Below are positions 36,071 through 38,220 of a stretch of 38,220 nt of DNA, piece after piece. How positions within the stretch are numbered: the first letter of the stretch is position 1; every line of letters starts with the position of its first letter. Origin of the DNA: Nocardia sp. NRRL S-836 (GTDB lineage: Bacteria > Actinomycetota > Actinomycetes > Mycobacteriales > Pseudonocardiaceae). The stretch lies in contig NZ_LGDY01000136.1 in NCBI RefSeq assembly GCF_001279525.1, forward strand, positions 1 to 38,220, read 5' to 3'. The notes beneath the pieces are model-generated. The model was not told where the DNA came from. It searched no databases and worked only from the letters and a program-made list of their open reading frames with translations. A program made the position numbers and the translations under genes.

Positions 36071-37038
36071 GGGTCTGTCCCTCCCACTCCGGTCTGTTCG
36101 ACCACTTGCCTCAGGCAGCCTGCCAGCGCCTCCGGGTCGTGCCGGTCGGCGGCGTCCGGTGCGGCGATCCTGGCCAGGTGCGTTCGCGCGCCCAGTGCCG
36201 AGGCGGCCCTGGTCAACCGGTCCGGCGTGGGGACCGAGTCGACGTCGGCGATCACCGCGTCCACCTTCAGCTCGGGTGCGTGCTCGCAGACTACGTCCAG
36301 ATGCCGCTCCGGTGAGAAACCGGCGGTTTCACCCGGTTGGGGCACAAGATTGAGCACAAGGACCTTTTTGGCGCGCGTGCGCACCAGCGCGTCGTGCAGC
36401 TCCGGCACCAGCAGGTGCGGCAACACGCTGGTGAACCACGACCCCGGACCGAGTAGCACGAGATCGGCGCCGAGTACAGCGTCCACCGCCTGCGGACAGC
36501 CGACAGGTCGCCCGTTCGGGGCGGTGAGCCGGATCCGCCGCACCAGTCCGGGCGTGGTCGCGATGGCGACCTGCCCCCTGATCCGGCGGACGTCCCTGAC
36601 GTCCTCGTCGAGCCCGGTGACGTCGGCCTCGATGTCGAGCGGGTCGTTCGACATCGGCAGCACCCGCCCCCGCACGCCGAGCAGCTTCCCGGCCGCGTCG
36701 AGCACCGCCACCGGGTCGCCGAGCTGCTCCAGCAGCCCGGCGAGCACCAGGTTGCCGACCGCGTGGCCGGCGAGGGCACCCGTGCCGCCGAAGCGGTGCT
36801 TGAAGAGCGACGTCCACAGCACGCTGTGCTCGTCCTCCCCCGCCAGCGCCGCCATCGCCTTGCGCAGGTCACCCGGCGGCAACAGGTCCGCCAGCTCCCG
36901 CCGCAACCGCCCCGACGAGCCCCCGTCGTCCGCGACGGTCACCACGGCCGTCACGTCGTCGGTCACCCGCCGCAACGCCGACAACGTCGCGTGCAGCCCG
37001 TGCCCACCGCCCAGAGCAACTGCCTTCAACTTCGTCAC
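36061..37038 (-). CDS. yvcK: YvcK/CofD-like UDP-GlcNAc-binding protein
   Basis: Member of the YvcK (gluconeogenesis factor) family, which binds UDP-N-acetylglucosamine and affects cell-wall synthesis and growth on gluconeogenic carbon. The 325-residue protein begins [17 protein letters not shown], followed by [34 protein letters not shown] and [19 protein letters not shown], all typical of the CofD-like fold. The GTG start overlaps the rapZ stop by 4 bp and the end overlaps whiA, so the three are one operon. Confidence 0.95.
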   Translation of the reverse strand: MTKLKAVALGGGHGLHATLSALRRVTDDVTAVVTVADDGGSSGRLRRELADLLPPGDLRKAMAALAGEDEHSVLWTSLFKHRFGGTGALAGHAVGNLVLAGLLEQLGDPVAVLDAAGKLLGVRGRVLPMSNDPLDIEADVTGLDEDVRDVRRIRGQVAIATTPGLVRRIRLTAPNGRPVGCPQAVDAVLGADLVLLGPGSWFTSVLPHLLVPELHDALVRTRAKKVLVLNLVPQPGETAGFSPERHLDVVCEHAPELKVDAVIADVDSVPTPDRLTRAASALGARTHLARIAAPDAADRHDPEALAGCLRQVVEQTGVGGTDPWR

Positions 37039-37913
37039 TCGCGTCCCAGATCCCTGTGCACAACCTTGACCGCCATGCCGTCCTCACTCGCCAGCCGCGC
37101 CGACAACTCCTCGGACAGCGCGACACTGCGGTGCTTGCCACCGGTGCACCCGATAGCGAGCGTCAGGTACCGCTTGCCCTCGCGCCGATATCCGGCGCCG
37201 ACCAGCCTGAGCAACTCGTGGTACCGGTCCAGAAATTCCTCGGCCCCCTCCTGCGACAGCACGTAGTTGCGCACCTCGCCGTCCAGGCCGGTCTGCTCGC
37301 GCAGCTCAGGGATCCAGAACGGGTTCGGCAGGAACCGCACGTCCATGACGAGGTCGGCGTCCATCGGCAGCCCGTACTTGTAGCCGAAGCTGAGCACCGT
37401 GACCCGCGTCCTGGTCGCCGCCTCGGTGCCGAACGTGTCCTCGATCTTCGCCCGCAGCTGGTGCACGGACAGGGCACTCGTGTCGAGCACCAGGTCCGCT
37501 TCCTGCTTGAGCGGCGTGAGCAGCACCCGCTCCGCCTCGATGCCGTCCTGCAACCGCCCGTCACCCTGCATCGGGTGACCCCGCCGCACCGCCTCGAACC
37601 GGCGGATCAGCACGGCGTCGGTGGCCTCCAGGAACAACACCCGCGGCTTGTACCCGCGCGCGTCCAGGTCCTTGATGATCGACGCGAGGTCTTCGGTGAA
37701 CGCACGACTGCGCACGTCCATCACGACCGCGACCCTGGTGATCGCCCCACGCGCCTGCGCGCCGAGCTCGACCATGGTGGCGATGAGTTCCGGGGGCAGG
37801 TTGTCCACGACGAACCAGCCGAGGTCCTCCAGGCACTTGGCCGCGGTGCTGCGACCCGCACCGGACAGCCCGGTCACCACGGCGACTTCGATGCCGGACT
37901 TCTCCGCGTTCAC
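37035..37913 (-). CDS. rapZ: RapZ-family nucleotide-binding protein
   Basis: Member of the RapZ/YvcJ family of P-loop proteins; in E. coli RapZ controls glucosamine-6-phosphate synthase through small RNAs, while the actinobacterial role is less clear. The 292-residue protein has Walker A VVTGLSGAGRSTAAK, the family motif DLGWFVVDNLPPELIATM, a Walker B-like VVMDVRS and the C-terminal domain with FGYKYGLPMDADLVMDVRFLPNPFW and LAIGCTGGKHRSV. GTG start with GGAG about 9 nt upstream. First gene of rapZ-yvcK-whiA. uvrC often precedes it elsewhere but is not seen in this window. Confidence 0.96.
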   Translation of the reverse strand: MNAEKSGIEVAVVTGLSGAGRSTAAKCLEDLGWFVVDNLPPELIATMVELGAQARGAITRVAVVMDVRSRAFTEDLASIIKDLDARGYKPRVLFLEATDAVLIRRFEAVRRGHPMQGDGRLQDGIEAERVLLTPLKQEADLVLDTSALSVHQLRAKIEDTFGTEAATRTRVTVLSFGYKYGLPMDADLVMDVRFLPNPFWIPELREQTGLDGEVRNYVLSQEGAEEFLDRYHELLRLVGAGYRREGKRYLTLAIGCTGGKHRSVALSEELSARLASEDGMAVKVVHRDLGRE

Positions 37914-37938
37914 GACTACGACTCCGTTACCTGTTCAT

Positions 37939-37956
37939 GAGCGAACACGTTCGCTC
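37939..37956. promoter_or_regulatory. Palindrome GAGCGAAC-AC-GTTCGCTC upstream of rapZ
   Basis: Eight-bp perfect arms (37939-37946 and 37949-37956) with a 2-nt spacer, 25 bp upstream of the rapZ start. It is probably an operator or leader hairpin. It resembles the actinobacterial LexA box (CGAAC-N4-GTTCG), but the spacer is two bases short. Confidence 0.55.
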
Positions 37957-38056
37957 TCGTTTGGGCAGCTTCGTGGGTTCCGGCGCCGGTCGGTCCGACC
38001 GCGCCGGGTGCAGTGTCCACCGGGAAGCCCTCCGCGCGTGGCAGGTTCGTGCCCCG

Positions 38057-38074
38057 CGTGACGCGCGCGTCACG
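38057..38074. promoter_or_regulatory. Perfect 18-bp palindrome CGTGACGCGCGCGTCACG
   Basis: The sequence equals its own reverse complement over 18 bp. It is 143 bp upstream of rapZ in non-coding DNA, so it is a candidate site for a dimeric regulator. The regulator is unknown. Confidence 0.6.
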
Positions 38075-38220
38075 GTGAGGCGGGTCTCGTTCGGGGGGAC
38101 GGGCTGGTCGTGCGGTGGGGTGGTGGGGTGTCGGGTCCTGGCGTCACTCGGGTGGGTGAATGTTGTCCGGATGTGCGCTGGCGGGCGTCTGTCAGGTGGA
38201 TCAGGAGGGTTGGTGTGTTC

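Larger units (their letters stand above)
37914..38220. other. Non-coding region upstream of rapZ
   Basis: No gene recognised. The stretch contains two strong palindromes (annotated separately) and GT-rich sequence at the end. Open frames crossing it are shadows of rapZ or low-complexity. It probably carries the rapZ-operon promoter. Confidence 0.6.

Noticed and set aside
37939..37956. LexA/SOS box upstream of rapZ
   Set aside because: The arms fit CGAAC/GTTCG, but the spacer is 2 nt instead of 4, and no SOS gene is next to it.
37621..38061. A plus-strand gene upstream of and overlapping rapZ
   Set aside because: It lies mostly antisense to rapZ, has a low-complexity Ser/Arg-rich product and no ribosome site.

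Overview
The window is high-GC actinobacterial DNA with many GTG starts, 4-bp GTGA start/stop overlaps and G+C hairpin terminators. Gene content (ctaB-tkt-tal-pgi-zwf-opcA-pgl; gap-pgk-tpiA-secG-rbpA; rapZ-yvcK-whiA; RbpA; DUF4360; Ser/Thr kinases) points to a filamentous actinomycete, most likely Pseudonocardiales (Lentzea/Saccharothrix-like). That placement is an inference from gene order and protein flavour, not a database result.

Layout. (1) 1-663: no convincing gene; two imperfect direct repeats. (2) 664-3023, plus strand: a compact three-gene unit encoding a two-TM membrane protein, a cysteine-dioxygenase-like cupin and an HD-domain hydrolase. (3) 3039-5048, minus: a CHAT-fold protein that seems to lack its catalytic His/Cys, directly behind ctaB (5071-5994, minus). 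(4) 6259-14448, plus: the pentose-phosphate operon tkt-tal-pgi-zwf-opcA-pgl, with mostly 4-bp overlaps, closed by a hairpin at 14461-14488. (5) 14.5-31.1 kb: an accessory block between the converging pentose-phosphate and glycolysis clusters. It begins with a tightly coupled four-gene minus-strand operon (M48 membrane protease, pseudokinase with a VQA-type amyloid-like N-terminus, large SF1 helicase, winged-helix protein). After it come a GNAT acetyltransferase, an LRV-repeat protein, a LacI-sensor/histidine-kinase/receiver fusion, a single receiver, a secreted DUF4360 protein, an orphan NarL-type histidine kinase, an 18-bp minisatellite, a membrane Ser/Thr kinase, a membrane protein and a PT-rich surface protein. 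(6) 31145-37913, minus: rbpA, secG, tpiA, pgk, gap, then whiA-yvcK-rapZ. (7) 37914-38220: non-coding, with two strong palindromes upstream of rapZ.

How the genes work together. The flanks are conserved central metabolism: the oxidative and non-oxidative pentose-phosphate pathway on one side, lower glycolysis plus secretion, transcription and cell-wall/sporulation regulators on the other. The block between them looks like a variable site loaded with sensing and conflict-type genes. The best candidate for an undescribed system is the 14497-20135 operon. Its protease, amyloid-type adaptor/pseudokinase, helicase and DNA-binding-like partner are translationally coupled, as in known multi-gene defence modules, but I do not recognise this exact combination. 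Its defence role is a hypothesis.
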